A DNA stretch of 64,000 nucleotides from Opitutia bacterium (GTDB taxonomy: Bacteria > Verrucomicrobiota > Verrucomicrobiia > Opitutales > Opitutaceae): contig JACRHT010000012.1 of the NCBI GenBank assembly GCA_016217545.1, positions 620,001 to 684,000 on the forward strand, written 5' to 3'. The notes beneath the pieces were generated by a model. The model was not told the DNA's origin and ran no database searches. It saw nothing but the letters and a program-made list of their open reading frames with translations. The position numbers and the translations under genes were made by a program. Below, piece by piece: positions 1 to 10,324 of the stretch (position 1 is its first letter; every line of letters begins with the position of its first letter).

Positions 1-156
1 CCGTTCCAGCAACGCATGGACGCCGCCCTGCGCACGCTCGGCTACACCGAAGGCCGCGACTGGCTCACCAGGAAATTCCCCGGCGCCGAGCACAACGAGA
101 AAGCCTGGTCCGCCCGCGTCGATCTCCCGCTCGAATTCCTGCTCACCGCGCCGTAG
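1..156 (+). CDS. C-terminal end of a putative esterase (alpha/beta hydrolase), 5' truncated by window
   Basis: The first reading frame is open from base 1 to a TAG at 154-156 and gives the last 51 residues of a protein. The tail contains GAEHNEKAWSARVDLPLEFL. A His-Asn-Glu-x-x-Trp pattern followed by a short hydrophobic end is typical of the C-terminus of esterase-D/enterochelin-esterase-type alpha/beta hydrolases, where this His completes the Ser-Asp-His triad. The rest of the gene lies outside the window, so substrate and localisation cannot be judged. It converges on the DUF5989 gene at 238-429. Confidence 0.55.
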   Translation, partial: PFQQRMDAALRTLGYTEGRDWLTRKFPGAEHNEKAWSARVDLPLEFLLTAP

Positions 157-191
157 CGCCGGCTTCCCCCCGGTTCTTTTTCTCCGCCTGT

Positions 192-228
192 CATCGCGAG
201 CCCGACACCGTCGGGCGTGGCGATCCAG
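192..228. repeat. Palindromic intergenic repeat between convergent genes
   Basis: A perfect 7-bp stem (GCCCGAC, loop ACC, GTCGGGC, 200-216) sits inside a longer imperfect palindrome starting TCATCGCGAG and ending GTGGCGATCCAG. The flanks resemble a widespread class of bacterial intergenic palindromes. It lies between two convergent genes, so it could also act as a bidirectional terminator, although no clear T-tract follows the stem. Confidence 0.4.
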
Positions 229-237
229 CCGTCTTCC

Positions 238-429
238 TCAGAAAATCGTGTAGATGAACGGCGCCAGCCCGCTGCCGCCGAGCACCACGAGCACGCCGGC
301 CAGCAACAGCACGAGGATGATCGGCGTGAGCCACCACTTCTTGTTGTTGCGCGCGAAATCCCAGAACTCGCGGAAAAACCCGCGCTGCTCCTGTGCGGCC
401 TGTTGCTCGAATTCGTTCGGGGCTTTCAC
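238..429 (-). CDS. DUF5989 family small membrane protein (SxtK-like)
   Basis: A 63-residue protein with a charged amphipathic start, the block FARNNKKWWLTPIILVLLLA and a single membrane segment (about residues 33-51), ending in the family signature LAPFIYTIF. These are hallmarks of DUF5989, a mini-protein family found next to carbamoyltransferases and, from memory, represented by SxtK in saxitoxin clusters. It is the last gene of a minus-strand operon, only 3 bp after the SxtJ-like gene. Its biochemical role is not known; a membrane-anchoring or scaffold role is inference. Confidence 0.75.
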   Translation of the reverse strand: MKAPNEFEQQAAQEQRGFFREFWDFARNNKKWWLTPIILVLLLAGVLVVLGGSGLAPFIYTIF

Positions 430-432
430 GGT

Positions 433-846
433 TCAGTATTGACGGAAGTAGCTCGCGGCACGCGGCGTCCCATCCCGGCGGTGCCAGTAGGAATCGGCGC
501 GCGACGCGTCGGTTCGCTGCATGGCGTCGTGCCGGCGCAGGCGAAGGAGAAATCCGATCGGAGTCAACAACCCGAAATAGAGCGCCGCGAGCACCACGGT
601 AGACACGACCCAGCCGATCGGGAACGTCACCCACATCAGCAGGACGTAGAACCGCCGCAGACCCTCGCGCCACACCGCGCCCACCGCCGGCACCAGCGCC
701 GCCGCGATCCAGCACGCGACCGCGATGTTCGGCCGTTCCTCCAGCCATTGCAGCCAGCCCGCCACGCCCACGAACACCGCCCACGCCGCCGCGAACACCA
801 GCAACTGGCGCGGCTTGGGCTGACGATCGATGCGGACGAGGGCCAT
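433..846 (-). CDS. SxtJ-family membrane protein
   Basis: A 137-residue protein with about three to four hydrophobic segments: near residues 14-33, around the AVACWIAAALVPAV block, near LMWVTFPIGWVVSTVVL, then LLTPIGFLLRLRRHD. It ends in a basic soluble tail with repeated Arg and Tyr. Length, topology and the LLTPIGFLLR block fit the SxtJ family, named after a gene of unknown function beside the carbamoyltransferase of saxitoxin clusters. It lies 5 bp downstream of the carbamoyltransferase and 3 bp upstream of the DUF5989 gene, so it is co-transcribed and probably acts with them at the membrane. Confidence 0.7.
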   Translation of the reverse strand: MALVRIDRQPKPRQLLVFAAAWAVFVGVAGWLQWLEERPNIAVACWIAAALVPAVGAVWREGLRRFYVLLMWVTFPIGWVVSTVVLAALYFGLLTPIGFLLRLRRHDAMQRTDASRADSYWHRRDGTPRAASYFRQY

Positions 847-851
847 GGCGT

Positions 852-2684
852 TCAGTCGATTTCGAAGTTCTTCAAGTGCGCGCGCGCATCCACGCGGTTA
901 GCCGCGGGCTGCTCTTCCTTGCGCAGAATAAAATCTCCGACGACGAGCGCATCCATGTCCGTCGCCATGAAACACCGATACGCATCCGCCGGCGTGCAGA
1001 CGATCGGCTCGCTGCGCACGTTGAAGCTCGTGTTGATCATCGCCGGGCAGCCCGTCGCGCGCTGAAACGCCTCGAGCAGTCGCCGGAATCGCGGATGCCG
1101 CTCCATGTCGACCGTCTGGATGCGTGCGCTGTAGTCGACGTGCGTGATCGCGGGCAACTCCGACCGCACTTCGTTCACGCGCGCCAATCCCGCTGTCGCT
1201 GAACCCGCCGGCGCACGCCGCCGCTCCTCGCGCACCGGCGCCACGAGCAGCATGTAGGGACTCTCCACGCCACGCGGCAGCGCGAAGTGATCCGCCGCGT
1301 GCTCCGCCAGCACCACCGGCGCGAACGGCCGGAACGACTCCCGGAATTTAATCTTCAGGTTCATCGTCGACTGCATCTCCGCGCGCCGCGCGTCGCCGAG
1401 AATGCTGCGCCCGCCGAGCGCGCGCGGGCCGTATTCCATGCGGCCCTGCACCCAGCCGACGACTTTGCCGTCCGCGATCAGCCGCGCCGTCTCCTCGCAC
1501 AACGCCGCCTCGTCCGCCGCGCGCCGAAACACCGCGCCCGCACCGCGCAACGTCGCCTCGATCTCCGCCGCCGCAAAATCCGGCCCGAGCAGCGACCCGT
1601 GCTGACTGTCGCGCGCGGCCGGCACACGCGGTTTCTCCAACAGCTGATGCCAAACGAACAACGCCGCGCCGAGCGCGCCGCCCGCGTCGCCGGCCGCGGG
1701 CTGGATCCAGATGTTTTCGAACGGCCCCTCGCGCAGCAGCCGGCCGTTGCCCACGCAATTCAGCGCCACGCCACCCGCGAGACACAGGTTCTTCAAGCCG
1801 GTCTGCGCGTGGAGCTGTCGCGCCATGCGCAGATAAATTTTCTCGGTCACCTTCTGCACCGACGCCGCGAGATCGAACTCGCGCTCCGTCAACGGCGCTT
1901 CCGGCCGGCGCGGCGACCCGCCGAAGAGCGCGTCGAACTTCCGCGACGTCATCGTCAGCCCCGTGCAATAGTCGAAATACTCCAGCGCGAGCCGAAACGA
2001 GCCGTCCGGCCGCAGCTCGACGAGTTTTTCCAGAATGAGATCCACGTAGCGCGGCACGCCGTAGGGCGCGAGGCCCATGAGCTTGTATTCGCCGCTGTTG
2101 ACCTTGAAGCCGCAGAAATACGTGAACGCCGAATACAACAGCCCGAGCGAGTGGGGAAACCGCAGCTCATGCGTCAGCTCGACGCGATTGCCGCGCCCGA
2201 CGCCGAGGCTCGCCGTCGCCCATTCGCCGACGCCATCGACCGTGAGAATCGCCGCCTCCTCGAACGGCGAGGGGAAGAACGCGCTCGCCGCGTGCGACTC
2301 GTGGTGCTCCGTGAAAACGTAGGGCCGCCGATACGCGCCGCCGAGCCCGTCGTTCATCGCGCGCGTGAGTTGGAGCTTCTCGTGCAGCCACACCGGAGCC
2401 GCCTGGAAGAACGATTTGAAGCCGCGCGGCGCAAACGCGAGGTAGGTTTCGAGCAGTCGCTCGAACTTCAGCAGCGGCTTCTCGTAGTAAACGACGTGGT
2501 CGAGCTGCGCCGCCGTCAGTCCCGCGCGCCGCAGGCAAAAATCCACCGCGTGCTGCGGAAAGCGCGCATCGTGTTTCTTCCGCGTGAACCTCTCCTCCTG
2601 CGCCGCCGCGACGATCTCGCCGTCGACGACGAGCGCCGCCGCCGAGTCGTGGTAGAAAGCGGAGATGCCGAGGATCGCCGTCAT
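852..2684 (-). CDS. Carbamoyltransferase, NodU/CmcH (TobZ) family
   Basis: 610 residues. The N-terminal ASKHA-type domain begins ILGISAFYHDSAAAL with His12. The family motif HHESHAASAFF starts at residue 127, TVDGVGEW lies at 148-155 and CLAGGVALNCVGNGRL is near 305. The C-terminal half carries GRMEYGPRALGGRSIL (about 415-430) and NTSFNVRSEPIVCTP (about 548), typical of the YrdC-like carbamoyladenylate domain of O-carbamoyltransferases. Such enzymes transfer carbamoyl from carbamoyl phosphate, via carbamoyl-AMP, to a hydroxyl of sugars or secondary metabolites. Its ATG overlaps the stop of the SGNH/TPR gene (ATGA), implying translational coupling. The acceptor substrate here is unknown. Confidence 0.92.
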   Translation of the reverse strand: MTAILGISAFYHDSAAALVVDGEIVAAAQEERFTRKKHDARFPQHAVDFCLRRAGLTAAQLDHVVYYEKPLLKFERLLETYLAFAPRGFKSFFQAAPVWLHEKLQLTRAMNDGLGGAYRRPYVFTEHHESHAASAFFPSPFEEAAILTVDGVGEWATASLGVGRGNRVELTHELRFPHSLGLLYSAFTYFCGFKVNSGEYKLMGLAPYGVPRYVDLILEKLVELRPDGSFRLALEYFDYCTGLTMTSRKFDALFGGSPRRPEAPLTEREFDLAASVQKVTEKIYLRMARQLHAQTGLKNLCLAGGVALNCVGNGRLLREGPFENIWIQPAAGDAGGALGAALFVWHQLLEKPRVPAARDSQHGSLLGPDFAAAEIEATLRGAGAVFRRAADEAALCEETARLIADGKVVGWVQGRMEYGPRALGGRSILGDARRAEMQSTMNLKIKFRESFRPFAPVVLAEHAADHFALPRGVESPYMLLVAPVREERRRAPAGSATAGLARVNEVRSELPAITHVDYSARIQTVDMERHPRFRRLLEAFQRATGCPAMINTSFNVRSEPIVCTPADAYRCFMATDMDALVVGDFILRKEEQPAANRVDARAHLKNFEID

Positions 2685-5035
2685 GCGCCGCGTAGTTGTT
2701 TCAGCAATTCGTCGATCGACGCAATCGTCTCCGCGTCTCCCTCGATGACCGCGAGCCGCCGCGCGTCGGCGAGATGCTCGAGGCCTTCGAGAGGCCGCTT
2801 GAGATCGAACAACCGCCGCGCCAGCCGCAGCTCCAAGCCCGAATTCACCGGCCCGCTGCGCTCCGCCGCGCGCAGAAAACGCACCTGCGCCTCGGCATCG
2901 CCGCGCGCTTCGGCGAAAAGTGCCGCGCGCAGGTTGTTCGCCTGGTTGCGCGATTGGTGGTCGACGGTCGCGAGGGTGGCTTGCTCAGCCGCTTCGCGCT
3001 TTCCGGTCTCGAGCAGCAACGCGACGAGCTCCTCCTGCGCCGCCTGCTGCCCGGGATCGCGCTCGAGAATCGCCCGCAGCTCCCGCTCGGCGCCGGCGTT
3101 GTCGCGACCGCGCAATTCGCGCGCGCGGAAGAGCCGCGCGTTCGCGTCGTTCGGGACTAGCGCGAGCAGCGCGTCGAGATGCCGCCGGTAATCCTCCGGG
3201 CGCTTCGTCCGGGCAAAGAGATCGCCGAACGCCGGCGCCAGCGCCACCTGCTCGCGCGGCGTGCAACGCGCGGCTGTCGCGCGGAGCAGCTTTTCCGCCT
3301 CATCGTAACGACCAAGCCGCGCCAGCTTGATGGCCTCGTCGGCTGCGAGCGCGTAGCTGTAGGGCTGGAGCTTCTGCACGCGCTGCGACGCCGCCAGCGC
3401 GCCCGGCAAGTCGCCGAGATCGTCCGCGATTTCCTGTTCGAGCTTCGCGAGATCAGCACTCTCCGGATCCGACGCGACCGCTGCGACAATCACACGCTTC
3501 GCCGTCTGCAGCGCCGCCGGGCTTCGGCTCGCGACCTGCGCCATCGCCAGCTCGCGGCCGAGGCGCGCCATGTCTTCGGGGTAAGTGACCTGATTGGGAA
3601 ACGGCGGGCTCTGCACGATCGGCGCGAGGCGCTGCAGGACATTGAAGCGTTCGCGCGCCGTGTAGCCGAGCGCCGCGGCGGCGGCGTTCGCGTCGAGAAA
3701 CACTTTATTCTCCGGCGTCGGCAACAGCGCGACCGCGCCTTCGGCCATCGCGCGCGCGACGCGGGAATTGCCCTCCCAATCGAAATGCACGTGCTCGAAC
3801 AACAGTTCGCGCCCGGCGATCGGCGCCGTGGACTCCGGGTCGGCGCCGAGCAGCCGCGCCGTATCCACGAGCCGCACCTTGCCACCTTCCGCGGCGACGG
3901 CGCGCACGATGTCGTTGACGCGCGGATCGGGCCGGAAACGCAGCGCGTCCCAGTGCAGCGCCTCGACGAAGAACTTCCGCGCTTCGCTTTCGCGTCCGGC
4001 TTGGAGCTCGAGCGAACCGAGCAGGAAGAGCGTCTCGGCGTGGTGCGCATCGATCTGCCGCGCTGCCTCGAGATGCGCGCGCCCCGACGCCGTGTCGCCG
4101 AGCTTCCACGCCACGCGTCCGGCATCGAACTCGCGTTGCCAGCGCGCCAGCTCGTCGCCGGCGAGGTCCGCGCGATGCAGCGAGAGCAGCGGCGGACAAT
4201 CCTTCAGGTTCGCCACGACGGTCGTGAGCAGCACCGGCGCTCCGGCGTCGTTGGCCACGCGCACAATGTCGCGGAGGTTCTGCTCGAAGTTGCGATAGAC
4301 CGTCTCGAGCCGCGGATCGTCGCCTGCCACGGCTTGGTTCACGAACATGCTCATGCCGCCCCATTCGACGGCCTTGGAGCGCGTCGCGACTTTCGCGAAC
4401 AGCGCGCCGAGCAGTTGTCCGGTGCGCGTCGACTTCACCGCCACGCTCGCGCGGATGACCCACAGCGGCGGCGAACTCGACAGATACGCGCAGCCCGGGC
4501 CGTAGGGCCCGACGACCTCGTTGTTGCCGAGATAGACGACGAAGAGGTCAGGCGAAAACGCCGCGAAGCCGCGCGCGATCTGGTAAACCGCGTGCGAGTT
4601 GATCGCCACGACGCCGGCGTTGAGAACCTCGATGCGCCGGCCGGGATACAGCGCGCGGAGCTGCGCGCGCAGCTGCGGCGCGAAACCGAACATCGGCGCC
4701 GGCACGCCCTGCGCCGCCGATTCGCCGAGCACCACAACGCGCAGCGTGTTCGCGGGTTTTTCCCGCGCGACGCGGAAGTTCAGCGGCCGCAGGTCGAAAC
4801 TCTCCGGCATGAACAACCGCACGTAGTCCGGATTCGTGCGAAACATGCCTGGCTCGCGGTCCGGGATCAGAAATCCGGTCGGACGCCCGTAGCCCGCGAC
4901 GCGCAGCCCGATCTCCAATCCCACCACCAGCAACGCGGGCACCGCCACGAGTGCCAGCGCGCGGAACACCCACAGCCGCACGCCAGTGGTCGCGGACACG
5001 GACCGCAGCGGGGCATCGGGGCGGGGCGCACTCAT
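2681..5035 (-). CDS. Membrane-anchored SGNH/GDSL hydrolase with TPR repeats
   Basis: About 784 residues from the ATG at 5035; a TTG at 5080 would add 15 residues of non-membrane sequence. A single N-terminal membrane anchor (about residues 21-41) is followed by an SGNH hydrolase core: VVLGESAAQGV with candidate nucleophile Ser106, a conserved Asn block YLGNNEVVGPYGPG (168-181), and a late FEHVHFDWEGN that could supply the catalytic His. The rest is helical with TPR-like units (for example near the SYALAADEAIKLARLGRYDE segment). It overlaps the carbamoyltransferase by 4 bp. GDSL/SGNH proteins recur beside NodU-type carbamoyltransferases (sxtL in saxitoxin clusters). It probably acts outside the cytoplasmic membrane; the substrate is unknown. 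Confidence 0.85.
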   Translation of the reverse strand: MSAPRPDAPLRSVSATTGVRLWVFRALALVAVPALLVVGLEIGLRVAGYGRPTGFLIPDREPGMFRTNPDYVRLFMPESFDLRPLNFRVAREKPANTLRVVVLGESAAQGVPAPMFGFAPQLRAQLRALYPGRRIEVLNAGVVAINSHAVYQIARGFAAFSPDLFVVYLGNNEVVGPYGPGCAYLSSSPPLWVIRASVAVKSTRTGQLLGALFAKVATRSKAVEWGGMSMFVNQAVAGDDPRLETVYRNFEQNLRDIVRVANDAGAPVLLTTVVANLKDCPPLLSLHRADLAGDELARWQREFDAGRVAWKLGDTASGRAHLEAARQIDAHHAETLFLLGSLELQAGRESEARKFFVEALHWDALRFRPDPRVNDIVRAVAAEGGKVRLVDTARLLGADPESTAPIAGRELLFEHVHFDWEGNSRVARAMAEGAVALLPTPENKVFLDANAAAAALGYTARERFNVLQRLAPIVQSPPFPNQVTYPEDMARLGRELAMAQVASRSPAALQTAKRVIVAAVASDPESADLAKLEQEIADDLGDLPGALAASQRVQKLQPYSYALAADEAIKLARLGRYDEAEKLLRATAARCTPREQVALAPAFGDLFARTKRPEDYRRHLDALLALVPNDANARLFRARELRGRDNAGAERELRAILERDPGQQAAQEELVALLLETGKREAAEQATLATVDHQSRNQANNLRAALFAEARGDAEAQVRFLRAAERSGPVNSGLELRLARRLFDLKRPLEGLEHLADARRLAVIEGDAETIASIDELLKQLRGA

Positions 5036-5170
5036 GGGGGAAGGGCGCGGAGGATGCGCGACCCCGCGCAGCCGTGTCAACCGAACCGCCGCGCCCGCCG
5101 TTCAACATCCGGGAGTCCGCGAAAGCCGATGTTGCGTAATACGTATTTCGGCCGGGACGCCGCCCGGTCC

Positions 5171-5428
5171 TCAAAGCGCCGGCGGCCGGGACTCGGACTC
5201 CGCCAACTCCCGACGCGCCTCGGCCAACTGCGACACGATGCGCGCCTTCATCGTGTCATCCCACTGCTTCGCTTCGGCGTGAAGCTGACGGTCCTCCAGC
5301 CAGGCGATGTGCTCGCGCAGTCGTTGGAGCTCGGCCGGTCCGTGCGGCTTCTTCGTGCGCAGACGCAGCACGACCAACAGCGCCGTCGTCATCACGGCGA
5401 CGAAAAGGAGGGCCAAGGCTTCCGGCAT
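5171..5428 (-). CDS. Small membrane protein with coiled-coil tail (PspB-like topology)
   Basis: The ATG at 5428 starts an 85-residue protein: one membrane helix (MPEALALLFVAVMTTALLVV) followed by a basic stop-transfer stretch RLRTKK and a charged coiled-coil segment rich in Glu, Gln and Arg. An upstream in-frame start would add a Ser/Arg-rich stretch without features, so the internal ATG is preferred. Size and topology resemble PspB of the phage-shock response, but sequence similarity is too weak to name it. It is divergent from the NtrC-type activator at 5532, with about 100 bp between. Confidence 0.55.
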   Translation of the reverse strand: MPEALALLFVAVMTTALLVVLRLRTKKPHGPAELQRLREHIAWLEDRQLHAEAKQWDDTMKARIVSQLAEARRELAESESRPPAL

Positions 5429-5531
5429 CGAAAACCACCGTGCACGCGACCGGCCGCCCGGCAAGCCGCCGCTGCCCGCGCGGGAGCTTTGGCGTTGAAG
5501 TCGCGCGCAATCCGTCCGGCAATCGCCCGCG

Positions 5532-6944
<1,413 letters not shown>

Positions 6945-7109
6945 CCACCACCTGTGCGCGCCCGGGCACGGCGGGATTGGGTGTAGCCACCCAGCGCGAA
7001 GGCAGCGCCGCGCGGCTCGTTTTCCGCCAAAAATTTTCTAAGCTCATCTTCCGCAAGCATCTCGTGCCGCTCTTCGCCGGACGGCACGTTTCCGGCAATT
7101 GTCCTCCGC

Positions 7110-8765
7110 ATGAAATCGCTCTCCCCGCTGCCCCTTCTGCTCTCCGCGTTCGTGTTGTCGGCCGGCGCCGCCGACCAAACCAGCGCTCCAGCACCCTCGT
7201 CGTCCAGCGACACCGTGCGGGAAACGCCCCGCAGCTACACCGACCACACGTCGACCATCCAATACCGCGTCGACACCAACTTCCCGAACTATCATCCCTA
7301 CTACGGCTCGCACATCGGATCGCCGCTCATGAACAGCTATTCGGGAACGATCCAGATCGAGCGCCGGCGCATCTTCCTGCCTCCGACCCCGCCCGCACTC
7401 GGCGAACCTTTGCGCGGCGATAAAACCGGCCAAACGCTCGCCAGCCTCACGCTGCCTCCGACCCTGCGCAGCTACATCTACGAAATCTTCTACGCGCCGC
7501 TCAGCGCGCTGATGTTCTCGGAGGATCTCTCGCGCAAACGCCGCGAAACGCTCGACGCCTATCTCGCCGCGCGCACGCAGGCCGTGACCGCGCTCCGCGC
7601 CAAGCTCGACTCATTGGCCGGCGCCGATCCCGACACCCGCAGCCGCGAACTGACCGCGTTCGCGTCGACGCAAGCCGCCGCTCTCGCCTCCCTCGAAAGC
7701 ACCGCCGAGAGCATCCGCGACAACCTCGTCAACGGCTCCCTCTTCCAATCCGGCGTCGATTGGAACAACCTCCGCGACTGGCGCCTCGGCGACGACACCC
7801 GCTGGGAATCCCAGGCTGACGAGATCAAGGTCATCACCGGCTCGGTCTTCTTCCAGGAAGGCCTCTCCACGCCCCAGCGCCTGCTCCTGCGCGAACTCGC
7901 GATGGAGTTGTCCGACAGCCTCCGCTCACCCGATGCCGAGATCGCACTCAACGCGCCCGGACCGTATCTCTACTTCTCGCCCGCCGCCGCCCGCATCCGC
8001 CTCCCGGCCAATCTCCCGCCGGAACTCGACGCGAAGCTCGACGAATACCGTGCGAAGAAAACCGTCCTGAAAAAAGAGCTGCGCGACGCGCTCTATCGCG
8101 GCGACCGCGCTTTCTGGGAATCCACCCGCATCAACGCCCTCAAGTCCCTCGCCGCGAAACAAGCGCCTGAATTCGCCGCGATCGAACAGCTCGCCGAGGA
8201 GATCCGCGTCGGCCTTTCCGCCTTCCCGAATCCCGCGCGCCCCGCCGCGCTGCCCGTGCCGCCCGCGCTCCTGAAGCGCATCGCCGCCTACATCGGCGAG
8301 AAGGCCGCCTGGCAGAAGGCCATGGTCGAAAAACAATCCGCCCTGCGCGCCCTGTTCCCCGACGACCGCATCGAATTCTCCCGCTCCGAGGGCCGCCCCG
8401 CGCTGCAAATCGTCGCCAGCCGCCGCTCGAAGCCCGAGCTGAAGACCAAGCGTGAAGCCGCCCAGGCGGAGCTCGCCACCTTCAACGCCAGCCAGCGCAA
8501 ATCCTACGACGCGCTCGTGAAGGAGAAGGAACTCGTCAGCGCGGAAATCCTCCAAATCGCCGGCAGCCTCGCCAGCCGCGCCCCGGTCAAGAGCATCGAC
8601 CAGCTCCTCGTCGAATTCGGCCACTCGCTCGGCCAGCAGGAAAACTGGCTGCGCTACGCCGACTACGAGACCGCCGTGCTGCAACCCGGACTCTCGCCCG
8701 AGCAACGCCGCCTGCTCTTCGGCGCCGCGCTCGAGAAGCTCGACCTGCCGCTCACCGAACGCTGA
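7110..8765 (+). CDS. Secreted protein of unknown function, helical
   Basis: 551 residues. A clear signal peptide (MKSLSPLPLLLSAFVLSAGA, cleavage near the Ala-Ala-Asp) is followed by a Tyr/Pro/Asn-rich segment (about 45-75, VDTNFPNYHPYYGSHIGSP) and then long Ala/Leu/Arg/Glu-rich helical stretches with coiled-coil character (about 140-190, 320-360, 430-480). No enzymatic motif or known domain is recognised. It lies between an NtrC-type activator and a sensor kinase on the same strand, and its stop abuts the kinase coding region, so it may be part of a three- or four-gene signalling operon, for example as an extracytoplasmic component. That role is inference. Confidence 0.75.
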   Translation: MKSLSPLPLLLSAFVLSAGAADQTSAPAPSSSSDTVRETPRSYTDHTSTIQYRVDTNFPNYHPYYGSHIGSPLMNSYSGTIQIERRRIFLPPTPPALGEPLRGDKTGQTLASLTLPPTLRSYIYEIFYAPLSALMFSEDLSRKRRETLDAYLAARTQAVTALRAKLDSLAGADPDTRSRELTAFASTQAAALASLESTAESIRDNLVNGSLFQSGVDWNNLRDWRLGDDTRWESQADEIKVITGSVFFQEGLSTPQRLLLRELAMELSDSLRSPDAEIALNAPGPYLYFSPAAARIRLPANLPPELDAKLDEYRAKKTVLKKELRDALYRGDRAFWESTRINALKSLAAKQAPEFAAIEQLAEEIRVGLSAFPNPARPAALPVPPALLKRIAAYIGEKAAWQKAMVEKQSALRALFPDDRIEFSRSEGRPALQIVASRRSKPELKTKREAAQAELATFNASQRKSYDALVKEKELVSAEILQIAGSLASRAPVKSIDQLLVEFGHSLGQQENWLRYADYETAVLQPGLSPEQRRLLFGAALEKLDLPLTER

Positions 8766-8830
8766 AAACCGTCGCCCGCCAGCTCCTCCATTCGATCACC
8801 GCCCGGCCGGCCATCGTCGCCGCCGCGGCG

Positions 8831-10165
8831 GTGCTCGCGTTGACGGCGGTGTTCGCGGCGCTGCTCCTGCCGGCACGACGGGAGCTCCGCGAGGAGATGC
8901 AGCGCACACTGATCGAACGCGCCGGCGCGATGCTGCACCCGATCACTTTGCAGCGCTTCGGCACGGGCGCCCCGGCGGGCTCGCCCGCCGATGCGCTTCG
9001 CTCCGTGCTCCAAAGCGCCGATCAACCCGGGATGCTCGCCATGGCGGTGTTCGATGCCGACGGCACGCTCGTGCAGGCCGTGCCGGCTTCGCTGCCGTTC
9101 GTCGACCTGCCGCCCGCCGACTACCTCGAACTCACCAAACTCGAGCCGATCAGCCGCTATCACCCGGAGTTCATGCTGCACACCACCTTCGGACCCGACG
9201 ACACGCCGCTCGAGAGCGCACCGGTGCTCGAAGTGCTGCTTCCGTTGCATCGCACCGGCGACACGCAACTGGCGGGCGTCGTGCAGTGCTGGCTCGATGC
9301 CCGCGCGCTCGCGCAGGACCTCGCCGCGATCGAGCGGCGCATCGCCAGCCAAACCCGGACCACGCTCGCGATCGGCATCGCGCTCGTCGGCCTCGTGGTC
9401 GGCCTGTCCTACTGGCGGCTCGCGCACGCCCAGCGCGAAATCGCGGAGCGCAACGAGCGCCTGCTGCGCACCAACCTCGAGTTCTCGCTCGCCGCCAAGG
9501 CCTCGGTGCTCGGCCAGATCACATCGCACCTCTTGCACGGCTTGCAGGCGCCCGTCGCGGGCCTGCGCGCGGTGATGGCATCGCGCGGACGCGATGAAAC
9601 CAGCGACGACTGGCAAACCGCCGCCGACTACACCTCGCGCCTGCAACACATGATCCAGGACACCGTCGCGATGCTCGGCGAGCGCGACGCGCACGTTTCC
9701 TATGACGTCAGTGCGACGGAGTTCGCGGCGCTGCTGCAGGAGCGTCATCGCGCCAACGCCGCGACGCGCGGTGTGGCCCTCGCGTTCTCCGCCGCGGAGG
9801 CTTCCGGCGTCCTGCCGAGCCATCGCGCCAACTTGCTGGCGCTCGCCGCCTCCAACCTCATCGAGAACGCGATGGAAGCCAGCCCGCGCGGCGGGACGGT
9901 CGCGGTGTCGATCGGAGTGGAAGGCGACGCGTGGCGCGTGCAAGTGGCCGACACCGGCCACGGCCTGCCCGCCAACGTGCGCGCACGGCTGTTCGCGCCG
10001 GGCCAGACAACCAAAACCGGCGGCACCGGACTCGGGCTCGCCATCAGTCATCTCCTTGCCCGCCAGATCGGTGCGGAATTGACGCTGGTCGAAACCGGCG
10101 CGCACGGGACCCGTTTCGACCTCACGGTGCCGCTGCACCCGCCCACTGATTCATCTGGGGGCTGA
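8831..10165 (+). CDS. Membrane sensor histidine kinase
   Basis: Two-helix sensor architecture: an N-terminal membrane segment, an extracytoplasmic domain of about 160 residues, a second membrane helix (TTLAIGIALVGLVVGLSYW, about 178-195), a dimerisation segment with candidate phospho-His in TSHLLHGLQAPVAGL (His236 counted from the GTG), then the ATPase domain with N-box NLIENAMEA, G1 DTGHGLP and G2 GGTGLGL. The GTG at 8831 cuts the first helix in half. Reading the same frame upstream gives a full helix (PAIVAAAAVLALTAVFAALL) beginning at a CTG at 8762 that overlaps the previous gene's stop (CTGA). The true start is therefore probably 8762. Likely partners are the regulators at 5532 and 10325. 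Confidence 0.85.
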   Translation: MLALTAVFAALLLPARRELREEMQRTLIERAGAMLHPITLQRFGTGAPAGSPADALRSVLQSADQPGMLAMAVFDADGTLVQAVPASLPFVDLPPADYLELTKLEPISRYHPEFMLHTTFGPDDTPLESAPVLEVLLPLHRTGDTQLAGVVQCWLDARALAQDLAAIERRIASQTRTTLAIGIALVGLVVGLSYWRLAHAQREIAERNERLLRTNLEFSLAAKASVLGQITSHLLHGLQAPVAGLRAVMASRGRDETSDDWQTAADYTSRLQHMIQDTVAMLGERDAHVSYDVSATEFAALLQERHRANAATRGVALAFSAAEASGVLPSHRANLLALAASNLIENAMEASPRGGTVAVSIGVEGDAWRVQVADTGHGLPANVRARLFAPGQTTKTGGTGLGLAISHLLARQIGAELTLVETGAHGTRFDLTVPLHPPTDSSGG

Positions 10166-10324
10166 CCCACCTCTTCCGCCGTTCTTCTTCGGGTCATTAT
10201 CCCGAGATTCACCGGATATTTCCCTAATTTTTCGTGGAGGAGCGCGCTTGCTTGCCAAAGAGGTGACTTCCGGCGGTAAGTGCGGGGTTGTGATCCAGGC
10301 TCCCACAGCGCAGGCGATCGAAAA

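Noticed and set aside
238-5035. Saxitoxin-like toxin biosynthesis cluster
   Set aside because: The four families match sxtI-J-K-L, but no polyketide synthase, amidinotransferase or other sxt-type gene is nearby, so a toxin claim is unsupported.
10240-10270. Sigma-54 promoter before the single-domain response regulator
   Set aside because: TGGAGG ... TTGCT looks similar, but the GG-to-GC spacing is 14 instead of 12 bases.
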